A program made the translations under genes and the position numbers. This document shows positions 23,912 to 36,647 of a stretch of DNA of 64,000 bases, piece by piece (position 1 is the stretch's first letter; each line of letters opens with the position of its first letter). Below the pieces are notes generated by a model that worked only from the letters and a program-made list of their open reading frames with translations, did no database searches and had not been told where the DNA came from. Location: the NCBI RefSeq assembly GCF_029867415.1, contig NC_081184.1:109045360-109109359 (forward strand), in the 5' to 3' direction. The DNA comes from Vicia villosa (Eukaryota; Streptophyta; Magnoliopsida; Fabales; Fabaceae).

Positions 23912-24623
23912 CTTTGCTTTTGGAATCGGAAGATGAACTTACTTCATTATCTTCCCATGCTATATATGCTTTCTTTGACTCTTTATCTTTATTTGTCTTG
24001 AAGTATTTATTCTTCTTTTCAAGTGTAGGGCATTCACTTTTGACATGTCCTTTTTCCCCACATTCAAAGCATTTAACCTTCCTTGATGGTGCTTCCCCTT
24101 TAATGCTCTCCTTTTTCCTTTCTTTTCGTAGAAACTTTTCAAACTTCTTGATAAAATCATCATCTTCTTCACTAGTGGACTCTTTTTGATTGCTATCATG
24201 ATGTTTGACTCTCGTCTTTAAAGCAATGTCTTTTGAATCTTTTACTTGAATTTCATGTGTTTCAAGTCTTCCAAGTTCCGTTTCATATTCTTTAAGTTTT
24301 CCGAATAATGTTGTGGAAGTCATTCTTGATAGATTTTTCTTCTCGGATATTGCTGTCACTTTTAGTTGCCACTCCCTGGTTAAGGATCTAAGCACTTTAA
24401 GATTGAGATCCTTAATAGTAAGAGTCTTACCAAGTGCTTTCAAGTGATTAACTAAGTGCACGAATATTTTTTGTAAGTCTAGGATGAATTCTCTAGGTTG
24501 CATTCTGAATAACTCGTATTCTTGACTCAATGTATTTAATCGAGATCTATTGACTTCAACGGTTCCTTCATGAGTTTCTACTAGAGTATCCCATATAAAG
24601 GTGTTACTTCTACATAAGTACAC
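23907..24623 (-). pseudogene. Copia-type Gag fragment with CCHC zinc knuckle
   Basis: A 238-codon open frame reads as the gag (UBN2) region of a Ty1-copia polyprotein: HEGTVEVNRSRLNTLSQEYE and LFRMQPREFILDL. A charged linker follows, then a nucleic-acid-binding knuckle CFECGEKGHVKSECP (C-x2-C-x4-H-x4-C) and KKAYIAWEDNEVSSSSD, the usual end of this region. Both ends are cut: the N-terminal part of Gag is missing upstream of 24623, and the frame stops where the solo LTR begins. Protease, integrase and RT are not found. Gag packages element RNA. The frame is open over its full length, so decay is recent or the fragment is short by chance. Confidence 0.82.
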
Positions 24624-25236
24624 TTATGACGGCTTAACATAGTTATAAATTGTCCCGAATCGGTCGATTGATCATTAATACTAACATTGACCTATAATTG
24701 TGATAACTTTACTTTTATGCACTTTATCTTTTAATGTTCTTTACTTTAATGTCATTTATAATTTTTTCACTTACATTCATGTCATGTATTACTTGTCATT
24801 ATGTTTATGCTTCTTGTCTTTATTGCTTTATTTTTTCTTATTAAAAGACCAAAACATCTAAATATGACAAAACCCTAAAAAATTGTTAATAGTTTTGTAT
24901 GGACTTTGGGATTCATATTAGTCTTTGGGATTCATATGACCATATTTTTCATTTTGACCAATGTCAAATGCTTGATCCATCTTGTCATTAGTTCATTTGC
25001 ACACACAAAGACTTTCTCTTGGCCTACCTTACAATGAGACCTTTTATTTTCTTACCCTTTTCTTTATGCTTTAGGATAATCCTTTCATTTCCTCTCACTT
25101 ATTTAATTTTCAAAACTTCTCTCTTTTTCAAAACCCTCTCGTTTTCAAACTTAAAACCTTTCATAATAAACCTTGACTTTGTCAAATAATCGTCAAATCA
25201 TTTTCTTTAATAAATGCAAAAACAGTTAAGCATTTT
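24624..25236. other. Spacer, nothing recognised
   Basis: No domain is seen. It contains a short direct repeat of CTTTGGGATTCATAT near 24904 and 24925. Confidence 0.5.
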
Positions 25237-26855
25237 TTATGCGTCCGCAAGCGCACGGATGTATCGAAGTAATATAAAAGATTGTCGAACCACAGAGACC
25301 AATGTCAACCTACTTTAATTTATCGCTGCTTTGTAAATCTAAGACTAATGAATAATTGATTAAGGGGAAACTAAAGGTAAAACTAAATTAAACTAGAAAA
25401 TAATACTAAAACAAGGCCGGTATATGATTTTCGCGTTTCTGAAGGACTAATAGAAAACGGGTACTAATTACGACTATAACTTAGTTCCGTAGAATATATC
25501 AACTTAAATACTCCGCCTCACGCTCTCGCGGTATTAACTAAAGTCATACTTCCTAATCCCAAGATTTTGCTCTCGCTCGTCTAGTAACTAAGAAATATAT
25601 TTTGAAAGTCAAAAATATCCTAAACGCATCTAAAGCGCTCTCGCTCTATTTAGATTTGTTGTCTAATTTCCACTATCTGGTTTCGATCTCCACGCTCTCG
25701 TTGTGCCGGCTCTAACCTTAATTGATTTCTCACCCTCGTGACAAAATCATGTTAAATAACTTCTCACTCTCATGACAAAGCTATTTAAATTAGACTTGGA
25801 AATTAAAACCAAAACAAAATTTTAATTATAAGTTTATACCTATTATTTTCTATTGAGTCCCGTCGGTAACGACGGTCCTCACACACCAGACTTAAAACTA
25901 TTTAGCCGGACATGAAATTAACCACGAACATGCTATTAAAATTTTAAATGACAGACATAAACATAACAAAGCTTACAGAATTAAGAACTAAAATAATTAA
26001 ATGCTTGAAACTAAAGGTAAACGAAAACTTACGGAAGAATAACGCGGTGCCAACAATTAAACGGAACTAATTGAAAAGAAAACTTCGGAATGGAAAAATA
26101 ACGGCAAAATTAAATAGCTCCTTGAACCAAGTACATGAGTAGAATTCAGAATTGGAAAGTAACGGTATACCGGTTGTCCGATGTGGACCAACCGGTATTT
26201 TTACAGAGTAAAAATATATGCCTAATTCGTACTAAAAACTTCCTACCATAAAAATGTTCATTCAACTTGCTTTTATAGGTGAGCTTCATAACTGCCTTTG
26301 TTGAAAGAATTTTGGGAGAGTGGAGATCGTTTCCTGAAGAATAACTCTTGAGAGAATTTTGTGGAGAGAAAAAATTAAAACGAGAAACAGTGTTGTTGTT
26401 GAGTGCAGAAAATTTTGAAAACGCCTAAAATAACGCTTTTGGCGAGGGCCACAAGCCAAGGGACGGACGTCCTATTTTTACCACTAGGGGCGGGGGCCAC
26501 ATGGCCAAGAGGTGACCGCCCCACACCCCTTTTCTTTCTTTTTATTTTCTTTAACGTGAAGGTATGTTGGGGTGGGGGCCACCAATGCATAAGGTGGGCA
26601 CTCCACCTAGTTTTTTTTCTTTTACTTTTTACTTTTCACTTTTTTTTTCTTTTTCTTTCCTTCCAACTTCTTTCCTCTCTTTTTCTCTCCTTCTTCTTTC
26701 TTCCTTCTTTCTTCTCATTTACTTATGCAGCTATTTTAATAATCGAATACGTGAAACACAAAAAAGAATCGACATAATAAAATATAAACAAATAAAAACT
26801 AATTAAAAATTCATGTGAATCAAGTCAAATATACGATATAATTTCGCATTTATCA
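25237..26855 (-). mobile_element. LTR related to the Athila-like LTR at 33125, probable solo LTR
   Basis: On the minus strand it begins TGATAAATGCGAAATTATAT, comparable with TGATAACACGTAATTATAAC at the start of the LTR at 33125-34935. Both end in a block with CCACAGAGACC or CCACAGGGACT (plus strand), and both contain repeated CTCTCGCTCT-like words. ATTTT lies at both borders (25232-25236 and 26856-26860) and could be a target duplication, but in AT-rich DNA this is weak. No internal region adjoins it. Confidence 0.55.
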
Positions 26856-27660
26856 ATTTTCAAACAGTTTCAAAAACCATAAAAAAGACAAACATCATCA
26901 AACTTTCTTTTTGTACCTTTGTGCATTTTTCTTTTAAAACCTTTTCAGAAAGGAAGAACATTACTCCAATTCTTGCAGTGATGCAAACCCTAAGCCCCTA
27001 AGAGTCGAGGTTGAAGTTGTTAATATCAAGTCGAGGTTGAAATTGTTAAATCAACAAGCTTATAAGAGTCCAATGCTTGTTGATTTAATCCAATTAAAGC
27101 TCCACATATCAAGATGATGCAAATACACACTTCCTCATATATGTGTGTTATACCCCAAAATTTGCCCACATATTTTTCAAGAAAACTCCAATCTGAAAAT
27201 TAAGGGGCTCATATAATCATGGATTTTTATTTCAACAAATATCCTGACATATGAAATACTTAGTTTTTAGAATTTTTTTTATACAGTAATTTGGCTTGCA
27301 GATGAATTTATTCTTACGCAAACACCAAATACTGTTTATTACTTCACACATGCTATTTATTTATTTACAGATAAATAGTACTGACACAATTGGTACAGAG
27401 TTAAATCTTTTTGCAGGCACAGAATCAGGAAACTCAGACTGTACTGGTAACAAGTAGATTATTATTATCTTTTGTTTCCCACTAATTTTTGTACTATATT
27501 CCATTATTTGCAAAAATCTTTTCAAATCTCTTTTTTCAAAAATCAAATCTCTCCTTTTTCCAACACTATCTCCACTTTCTTTCAAATCTTACTTCCACTC
27601 AAAATTTCCTTTTGTACGGAATCACATCATTCCCCAACGTCTCTTTCCTTCTTTCCATTC

Positions 27661-27668
27661 TATAAATA
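27661..27668 (+). promoter_or_regulatory. TATA box upstream of the 55-codon ORF
   Basis: TATAAATA in the context CATTCTATAAATACCTC, 90 bp before the ATG at 27758. A start site about 30 bp downstream would leave a leader of about 65 nt without another ATG, an arrangement normal for a plant gene. Confidence 0.55.
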
Positions 27669-27757
27669 CCTCTCATTTCCTTCCATAAAATCTCACATCA
27701 AATTCCAACTCATCTTTCAAATTCCTACCTCATAATCCATTTTCTCTTCTTCCCTAA

Positions 27758-27925
27758 ATGGCAAAATGGATAGAGACACTGTCTCTTACAGTCATCACCA
27801 TTGCTACGGTGATCATGACTTTCTTCTGCCTGCACAGTCCTGAGGAGTGTGGACCTGCAATGGTTATGCTCCCAATCATCTACATGTTATTGTTCATAGC
27901 ATGGGTCATTAATCGTCATTCTTAA
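27758..27925 (+). CDS. 55-aa two-pass membrane microprotein inside an Ogre-like LTR
   Basis: ATG to TAA, 55 codons. The protein starts MAKWIETLSLTVITIATVIM. Residues about 8-26 and 35-52 are strongly hydrophobic and fit two membrane-spanning helices; the loop between them (HSPEECGPA) holds one of the two Cys, the other (Cys24) lying at the end of helix 1. The C-terminus is short and basic (NRHS). A TATA box lies 90 bp upstream, and this ATG is the first one after the predicted start site. It lies in the upstream part of the LTR, about 1.8 kb before a second TATA box that may drive the element itself. I know no family with this sequence. Function is unknown. The alternative is a chance frame, but the hydrophobic pattern and placement argue for a real small protein. 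Confidence 0.5.
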   Translation: MAKWIETLSLTVITIATVIMTFFCLHSPEECGPAMVMLPIIYMLLFIAWVINRHS

Positions 27926-29544
27926 AATTTGCCGTATTTCTTATTTCTTAAATGTACCGTTTATTCGTCGTACTGTTCAATATAGTATGTGATATTTGTA
28001 CTGTCAGTATTAAATGTTGTACTATTTGTCATAATATTGCTTAATTACTAAGATAATATTTTGTGTGTTTTCTGCCAGTCAAATATTCCTATTTCTGTGC
28101 ATTAAATGATTTTCAGGGTTATTATCGGTAATTTTGCCCGCGTACCGTAAATATAAGTTATTTATTATGTCTTTGTTTTTCTAACAATTCATGTAAATAA
28201 ACTTTCATTTTTCACATAAAAACATAAAACAAAAACAACAAAAAAGAAAATTAACTTTGACTGTTGATTTTTCACTCTAACTGCTGTTTCAAATACCTGG
28301 ATAGTCAGTTGACAGCCAAACTGCTGGCAGTACAATTCTCAGTGTTTTGTACCATCAATCAAATCAATCTTTCACAATTCAAAATTCCAAGATCTTTTGT
28401 GCTAGAAGTCTTCTGAATATCACGCGATTAGCAGAGACTCAACACTGCACAAAAATCAGGTACGCTTAACTGTCTCCTACACAAACAGTCCCTAATCAGG
28501 GTTTTTTCTTGTTTTTACAGGAGCAACAAGTTTTTGAGAGCTCAAATGGATTTCATACACATCCATATATCTCAAAGTACCATCATACAAATTTTCAAAC
28601 TTCAATTCACTCAGACGCACCGTCAGCAGCTCAAACAGTCAACAGACGACCCGTTTGACCAAAAAAGTCAACAGACAGTCAAAAATGAAATTTTTTGTCA
28701 AAGTCCATATTTTGTCAAAGGATTCATCATTTGATCATTGGATGATCATAATTCATCAAGGAAAGATCAAAAATCAACAAAACCCTAAGATTCAAAATTA
28801 GGGTTTTTGCCTGAAAAGTCAACTCAACTTTGACTGATCATAACTCTCTCATCCTTCATCCAAAAAATTCAAACCAAAGCTTGTTTTGAAGGAAATTCAA
28901 TTATCTTTCAAATGCCATTGATCCCATGGTCATTGGATTCACCATTTGAAAAATATGATCAAAGACATTACAGGTCATTTTCAAAGTCAACAAAAAGACA
29001 CTTTTTTCAAAAGGACACACAAGGAGCTTCAAAAATCATTTTGACATGATACCAAAGGCATTGGTTAGAGGACTCTTTGAGGTTTCCAAAAAGTGCAAGA
29101 TCTCCTTCATATGACAAAAATTGAGGGATTTACACCTTGTTGAAGTTGGCTAAATTTTGGGAAAATGCATGAAACCAACATTGTTCAAAATTGTATTTTT
29201 TCCAAATGGGGCCAAGTTTTCAGCATTCAAACATCATTTCCATAATGATATGGGCCTCCCACGACCAAGACTAAGCCCATAACATTTTTCATCCATGTTT
29301 GTTTGATTTTTTCTTATTTTAAGATTAAATTAAAAAAAGAAATGCATGGATAAATGATAGCTTGCATTCCAAGCATGACTCATCAATGTGACTCATTCAA
29401 CTCTGTCCCAAAGCAAGGTACAGCAGAGGAGAAGAGGAAAATCAAGCCATGGTGGCTTAAAGACAAAGCTACCAATGTTGAAAAAGTCAAGATTCCAAAA
29501 AACTCATCAATGCTCTTGGCTTAGTTTCTAAGCACTCTAATGCT

Positions 29545-29552
29545 TATAAATA
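29545..29552 (+). promoter_or_regulatory. Second TATA box of the Ogre-like LTR
   Basis: TATAAATA in TGCTTATAAATAAGC, followed by a purine-rich leader-like stretch. Probably the promoter for the retrotransposon transcript, by position in the LTR (about half way). Confidence 0.45.
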
Positions 29553-31799
29553 AGCTATCTCAGTTCAGTAACAAGAGGGAGGCAAGACCAGAAGCATAGC
29601 ATAGCATATAACACTTGTAATCACTTCAAAAAAATCAAAGAAAAACTCAAATTCGAATTTGTAATTTCAGTCCATTTCAATACAAACTAAGCATTCATAT
29701 ACCTTCCTTAAACATCACTGAAACTATCTCAATCAATTACAAGCCTTGAAGCTCACTGAATCGAGCTACACAGGTCAAAATTTGTTCAAACTAAAATCAA
29801 TTCGTATCTGGTTATTCACACATGTTTAACAAGATGTAGACATACTATTGAGTTTGGTTTGAGGTGTAGATCATTTCTGGAAACTTAATTGAAGTTTGGA
29901 CACGTATAAACGAAACTACCATTTTAGGGTTCATAGCTTCAAATTTAGGGCTTTCCAAATTAGGCAAAATTAGAAGTTCTGATTAGCACCATTAGATTCG
30001 CATGAACAAAACGAAACGAATGGAACCATCGCGCCAAAAATCTTTGCATGTTTACCCCTATTCGCTATTTTGCAGGTTTGAGGTTCACTTACTATAGCGC
30101 TTTTTTCATAAAAACGCTGTAAAAGGCCCTGGCGAGAGGTTGAAGATGATGAGGTGTCCCCACCTCATTGGTTCAGACGCGCGCGTTTTTTTTTAAATTG
30201 TCCTCTGATTCTGTGCTTTGCAGGTGTAGCTTTTACCACGTGCCTCACCATCTGGACCACCTGATCTCATTTAATGAATAATCCAACGTGCCAGATCAAA
30301 CCATCCTTATAATGGACTCTCAATCCAACCACACAGGATCAGTATCCTTTTATTTCTATTTTATTTTCTATTTTATTTTAATTTCTTTGTTAAATAAATT
30401 AAAAATAGTTTTAAAAATCCAAAAAATACACAAAAAATATTTTTAGACTTCTAAAATAATATATTATTTTCTGAAATAAAAATATTTTTATTTTCTTCAA
30501 AATTTCAATATTTTGCATAATTAATTAGTATATATTTATATATTTGCTTTTTAATTATTCTAACCAATCAAAAAATCATTAAAAAAATTGTTCTTTGTGA
30601 TAAATATTGTTTATATATTATAAACTAATTTTGTACATATTTTGAATAATTTTCTTTTTTTAAGTTTTAATTATTTGTATAATTATTTACATAATTATGT
30701 TTTAATTAACTTAAATCAATTCCAAAAATTCCAAAAAAAATAGTTTTGTTTTAAAATTAATTGACAAATATTTTGTACATATTTTTTAACTTATTTTTAG
30801 GTTTAAATCTGTTTTCATCTTTTTTCTTCATTTTAATCTAATTAATCTTGCATTAATTATAATTAAAACCAATCATAAAAATCCAAAAACATGCCTTTTA
30901 TTTTTCTTGCAATTTAAATTCCTAGATAAATGTATAGGATGTCAAATTCATGTAAATAGGCTAGTTTACATTTCCTGCATAATCGATGTAATAGCGTAGA
31001 TTTACTTTCCGCACTTTACATTTCCGCATTTTACTTTCCAGCAAATATAAACTGCGTGTATGTCAAAGATAAAATTGAACCGTTAGATCACTAACTTCAA
31101 AGATAAATATCTGAATCCAATCACAATCACACTTGCACCTCTTCAGGTAATCCTTTCTCATTCCTTTCAAAATCAAAGTCAAAATTCCACTGTTTTGAGT
31201 ACAAAATCGAACCTTGCTTTTATATCCGGTGAAAGGATAGATTTTTAAAGGAAATAGGATAAAGACCTTACAACTCAGGGTAGACCTCCTAGTTTGCTTG
31301 CTCAAATCAAAACAAACAAAATTCTCATACACTGTTGTTTTTTCAAAACTTTCAAAAAAGACAATACTTTGTATACATCCAAACACGGGTTATTACAAAG
31401 TTAACGTTCTTTTCAAAACATCTTTCGAAAGATAAACAAGCATTTTGTATACATCCACACACGGATCATTACAAAATTCAATTACAAAGGTATTTGAAAC
31501 CACATATGAGCAATTTCAGAGCAATTGAAAAGTCATCGAAAAACAAGTGAGCTAAGCAAACTTAAGAGCCCATGGATAACCATGGATACAAAGGGTGCTA
31601 ACACCTTCCCTTTGTATAACCTACCCCCTTACCCAGAATTTCTTAAAGGTCTTTTTTCTGTTTCTTTTATAAACCTTTCCTTAATTGGATAAAATAAAAG
31701 GTCGGTGGCGACTCTGTGAATTTTCAAAAATGCGAAAGCATTAAGCGACAAAAAAGAGTCAGTTCACGTATCTCTACAGATCAGAGGTATGGCCCGGTA

Positions 31800-33022
31800 T
31801 TAAAAAAAAATCGGAGGTCCACAATTAGTGTTGATATTTTCCAATACCTTCACATACATTATGGATTTGGAGTCTACCTTAGCTTCCACAAAACTTTGCG
31901 GGAAAGAAATCGGTGGGGTATAGGGAAGAGAAATAACAATAGGTGTTTCCCTCTCTACCTCTTCTACAACCTCCCTTTCAGATGGTGTTGGTGGATTTTT
32001 CTCAATCTCCACTCTTTTCTCACTATAAATCTCTTCAACCACATTATCACTCTCCTCAATCTCATAATCACTCTCCTCAATCTCATTATCACTCTCCTCA
32101 GGAATTTCAATTTGTTCTTCACTAATGGTTATGTCAATATACTCCTCAAGTAAGTCTCCTAGTGGCTTTTGTTCAAGTTGGGGGATTTGAGTCTCTAATG
32201 CCATGTTGTGAGTCGCGAGGGACTCAACCATAGTGGTCAGTTTCCTAAGGGTTTCATTGTTTTGAAGACTTTGTTTGATAAATTCTTGGTTTTGGACGGT
32301 TTGTGTCTCTACAAAGTGCTCCATCATGGCTTCTAATCTAGAGTGAGTTAGCGTCTCGTCGGGATCCTCCATTGATGTTTCGAAGTTAAAATTATGGGAT
32401 TCTTGAGGTTCTTCAAAGGGAGTTAGCGTTGCATTTTTCGTTTCCTCAAAGTGCTTCGTCATCATAGATTCTAGCCTAGAGAGAGTTTGTGCTTCAATGA
32501 ATTCCTCCATTAAGATTTCAAGGTTGGATTTATGATAATCTTACACTCCTCAAAATGTTGGGCGTGGTGATCGTAGAGGAAATTTGGTTGATGATAAGTT
32601 GGCGTTGCATTGAAATCCTCTATTAATGCTTCGGGGTTAGAATTGTAGGAATCTTGTGGTTCCTCTAAATATTGGTTGTGGTGATCGTAGAGGAAATTCG
32701 GTTGAGGATAGGTCTGGTTGGAATTATAAAATTCTTGTGGTTCCTCAAAATGTTGGGATTGGTGATTGTAGAGGGAATTCGGTTGAGGATAAGCTAGTGT
32801 CGAATTGTAATCCCCAATTAATGTTTCGAGGTTTGGATTGTAGGTTTCTTGTGGTTCCTCGAAATGTTGAGATTGGGAGTTGCAGAGGTAATTTGGGTGA
32901 GAATGAATTGGTGGCGCAGCATTGAAATTCTCCAATAGTATTTCGAGATCGGATTTATAGGACCCAGGTGATTCCTCGAAATACTGGGAGTGGGGGTTAT
33001 AGAAAAAGTTTGGGTGATACAT
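31800..33022 (-). pseudogene. Repeat-rich ORF at the gag position of an Athila-like element, one frameshift
   Basis: On the minus strand the ORF starts about 80 bp after the primer-binding site. The first 170 codons (32510-33022) are five tandem copies of a roughly 27-39-residue unit built on QPNFLYDHHxQHFEEPQ and NPEALIEDFNATP. A frameshift near 32540 separates this from 236 codons at 31800-32510 (MEEFIEAQTLSRLESMMTKH, later ALETQIPQLEQKPLGDLLEE and a Glu-rich stretch IEESDYEIEESDN). ETQIxQL is reminiscent of Gag-Pol regions of Athila-type elements. No capsid, RT or integrase domain is present. The frame runs into the Ogre-like LTR border at about 31779, where it is truncated. Confidence 0.6.
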
Positions 33023-33100
33023 AGTAGTAAATGAAAAGAAAGAAAAAAAATGCCTTAGTCTCTACGGTGTAACAGCGAGTTACGATATCGACTTGAATAG

Positions 33101-33118
33101 TCCCCGGCAACGGCGCCA
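33101..33118 (-). promoter_or_regulatory. Primer-binding site, tRNA-Asp type
   Basis: Minus-strand TGGCGCCGTTGCCGGGGA lies a few bases after the LTR end. This sequence is the usual primer-binding site of Athila-type Ty3-gypsy elements. It marks 33125-34935 as the 5' LTR, with the internal region toward lower coordinates. Confidence 0.85.
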
Positions 33119-33124
33119 AAAACT

Positions 33125-34935
<1,811 letters not shown>

Positions 34936-35432
34936 GCCATAAACACATATCATCATCAATACGAAGATGATATGTGTTTAGGGCTCTCGTTTCTTCTTTA
35001 GAGATCTAAAACATTTTCTTTCACTTTTTCTTCAGAAACTTGATACGTCAAACATCACTACTCATGTTGTTGTTGTTTAGACTCGAAATATTAAAGGTTT
35101 AATCTTATTGTTGTTGTTTAAACAGGTTTATGTTATAGGTTTATTGATGAATGTTGTTGTTGTTGAGACCTTAAACTCTAAAGGTTTAATTTTGTTGTTG
35201 TTTAAACACATTTATGTTATAAGTTTATTGATGATGTTGGTGTTGTTTTATTGAGATATTATTTTTTTAAGTTGTTGATGTTATTGTTGTTGTTGTTGTT
35301 TAGCTGTTCTAATATCCAAAGTTATGAAAATCTATATGTTGCAGTTTAATTGTTGTTATTGAGTTTGAGATTGATATTTATATTGAGATTATATTTTTTG
35401 TGATTCTTTGTGCAACTCTTATCTTGTTTCGC
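34936..35432. other. Spacer with a short hairpin and TTG-rich tracts
   Basis: An inverted repeat, AAACACATATCATC and GATGATATGTGTTT, lies at about 34941-34980, directly next to the LTR start. GTTGTTGTTG-type tracts follow at 35060-35300. No coding signal. Confidence 0.5.
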
Positions 35433-35938
35433 CGAGTTGAGTTTATTATACCTAATGTTGATTGTTTGTTTCAGTAACCCATCTTTGAACATATAACCTA
35501 TTAAATTGATTTTGTAAATAATCATAGAAAAATTATGTTGTATTTGAAACATATCTTACACTGATTAATGTTTTTCTAGTATTCTGCAACTCATCATTCA
35601 TCTCATATTCTTTTACGGTTAAAATCTCTCCAACACTTCTAGTTTTCGTTCAACTTTCTTCCATATTTTTCGTTCAATTTTATGCTTTCAAGAATGAATT
35701 AGTTGAAAGTGTTGGATAAAGAACTTGAAATATTGAAGATATTTTAACCATTAAAGAACATGAGATGAATGATGAGTTGTTGAATGCTTGAAAAACAATA
35801 ATCAGTGTAAGTTGTTCTTCAAATATAAGACAATTGTTCATATTATTATTTTCCTAACCAATTTTGAGAAGTTATATGTTCAATTGGAGTTTAGTGAAAT
35901 AAGTCATCCACTTTAGATTTATTAAACTCAATCGTGTT
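35433..35938. repeat. Long imperfect inverted repeat, about 500 bp, foldback
   Basis: The left arm (35433 to about 35665) and right arm (about 35705-35938) are reverse complements with scattered mismatches. Paired blocks include GAGTTGAGTTTATTATACC with its partner ending at 35938, TTTGAACATATAAC with GTTATATGTTCAA (35872-35884), CTTACACTGATTAATG with its complement ending at about 35811, and GCAACTCATCATTCATCTCA with TGAGATGAATGATGAGTTG. The loop is short. A transcript would form a long hairpin. No terminal repeat or target duplication of a known MITE is visible. Confidence 0.75.
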
Positions 35939-36571
35939 GTTGGAATATGCCTTAAAACATTTGTTGACGAAGAGTAAGAAAACATATTTCGAGATTGTCA
36001 AGAATTCAGAAAACCAAAAAGTAATCTGGTTCGAGCGATTTACGGTATCGGCACTAGTGCAGAAAGTACTTTTTACATCGGGCAAAAAGTACTTTTTACA
36101 TCGGGGCTGGGCCCGATGTAAAGACAGGCGACGTAATAAGTTAGAGACATTTTACACTGGGCCAAGGCCCGATGTGAAAAAATATATAAGCCATATTTTA
36201 CATCGGTTGTCCTGTCCGCCCGATGTAATAGATAGTTTTTACAACGGTTTTCCACTTTGCCCGATGTAATAGATAAATTTTTACATCGGTTATCCATTTT
36301 GCCCGATGTAATAGATAAATTTTTACATCGGTTATCCATTTTGCTCGATGTAATATGTTTTTTGCTTTTGAGCATATAATAGTTGTTTTTCCTATTTTAA
36401 CCTGTAATTTTTTTGTACCTAATTTTCCATATAAATTTTAAATACCACACAGACCAAAGTTAGGTCGCTATTTTGCACATTTTTCCCAAAGCACACAGAC
36501 CACGTGTAGTTCACTATTTTCATATTTTTTTTAACCAGTGAAGGATATAATTTCATTGCACCAAATAGCTA

Positions 36572-36574
<3 letters not shown>

Positions 36575-36645
<71 letters not shown>
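36575..36645. repeat. (TA)n microsatellite in the CACTA left arm
   Basis: Uninterrupted TA run of about 70 bp. Confidence 0.95.

Positions 36646-36647
<2 letters not shown>

Larger units (their letters stand above)
27146..31778 (+). mobile_element. Ogre/Tat-like LTR, 4.6 kb, probable solo LTR
   Basis: It starts TGTTATACCCCAAAATTTGC and ends ATCTCTACA, with TG...CA ends. Near the end it holds AAGGGTGCTAACACCTTCCC and GGTGGCGACTCTG, as in the LTR ending at 12558. No polypurine tract precedes it, and no clear primer-binding site follows at 31779, so it is probably a solo LTR or a truncated 5' LTR. Its right end cuts into the Athila-like element that continues at 31779-34935. It carries two TATA boxes and a 55-codon ORF. 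Confidence 0.72.

Noticed and set aside
26403..26806. Phe/Ser-rich frames near 26.4-26.8 kb
   Set aside because: They arise from CT-rich low-complexity sequence within an LTR.
33101..33118. A tRNA gene fragment
   Set aside because: The sequence matches only the 3' end complement of a tRNA, right next to an LTR end, as expected for a primer-binding site.
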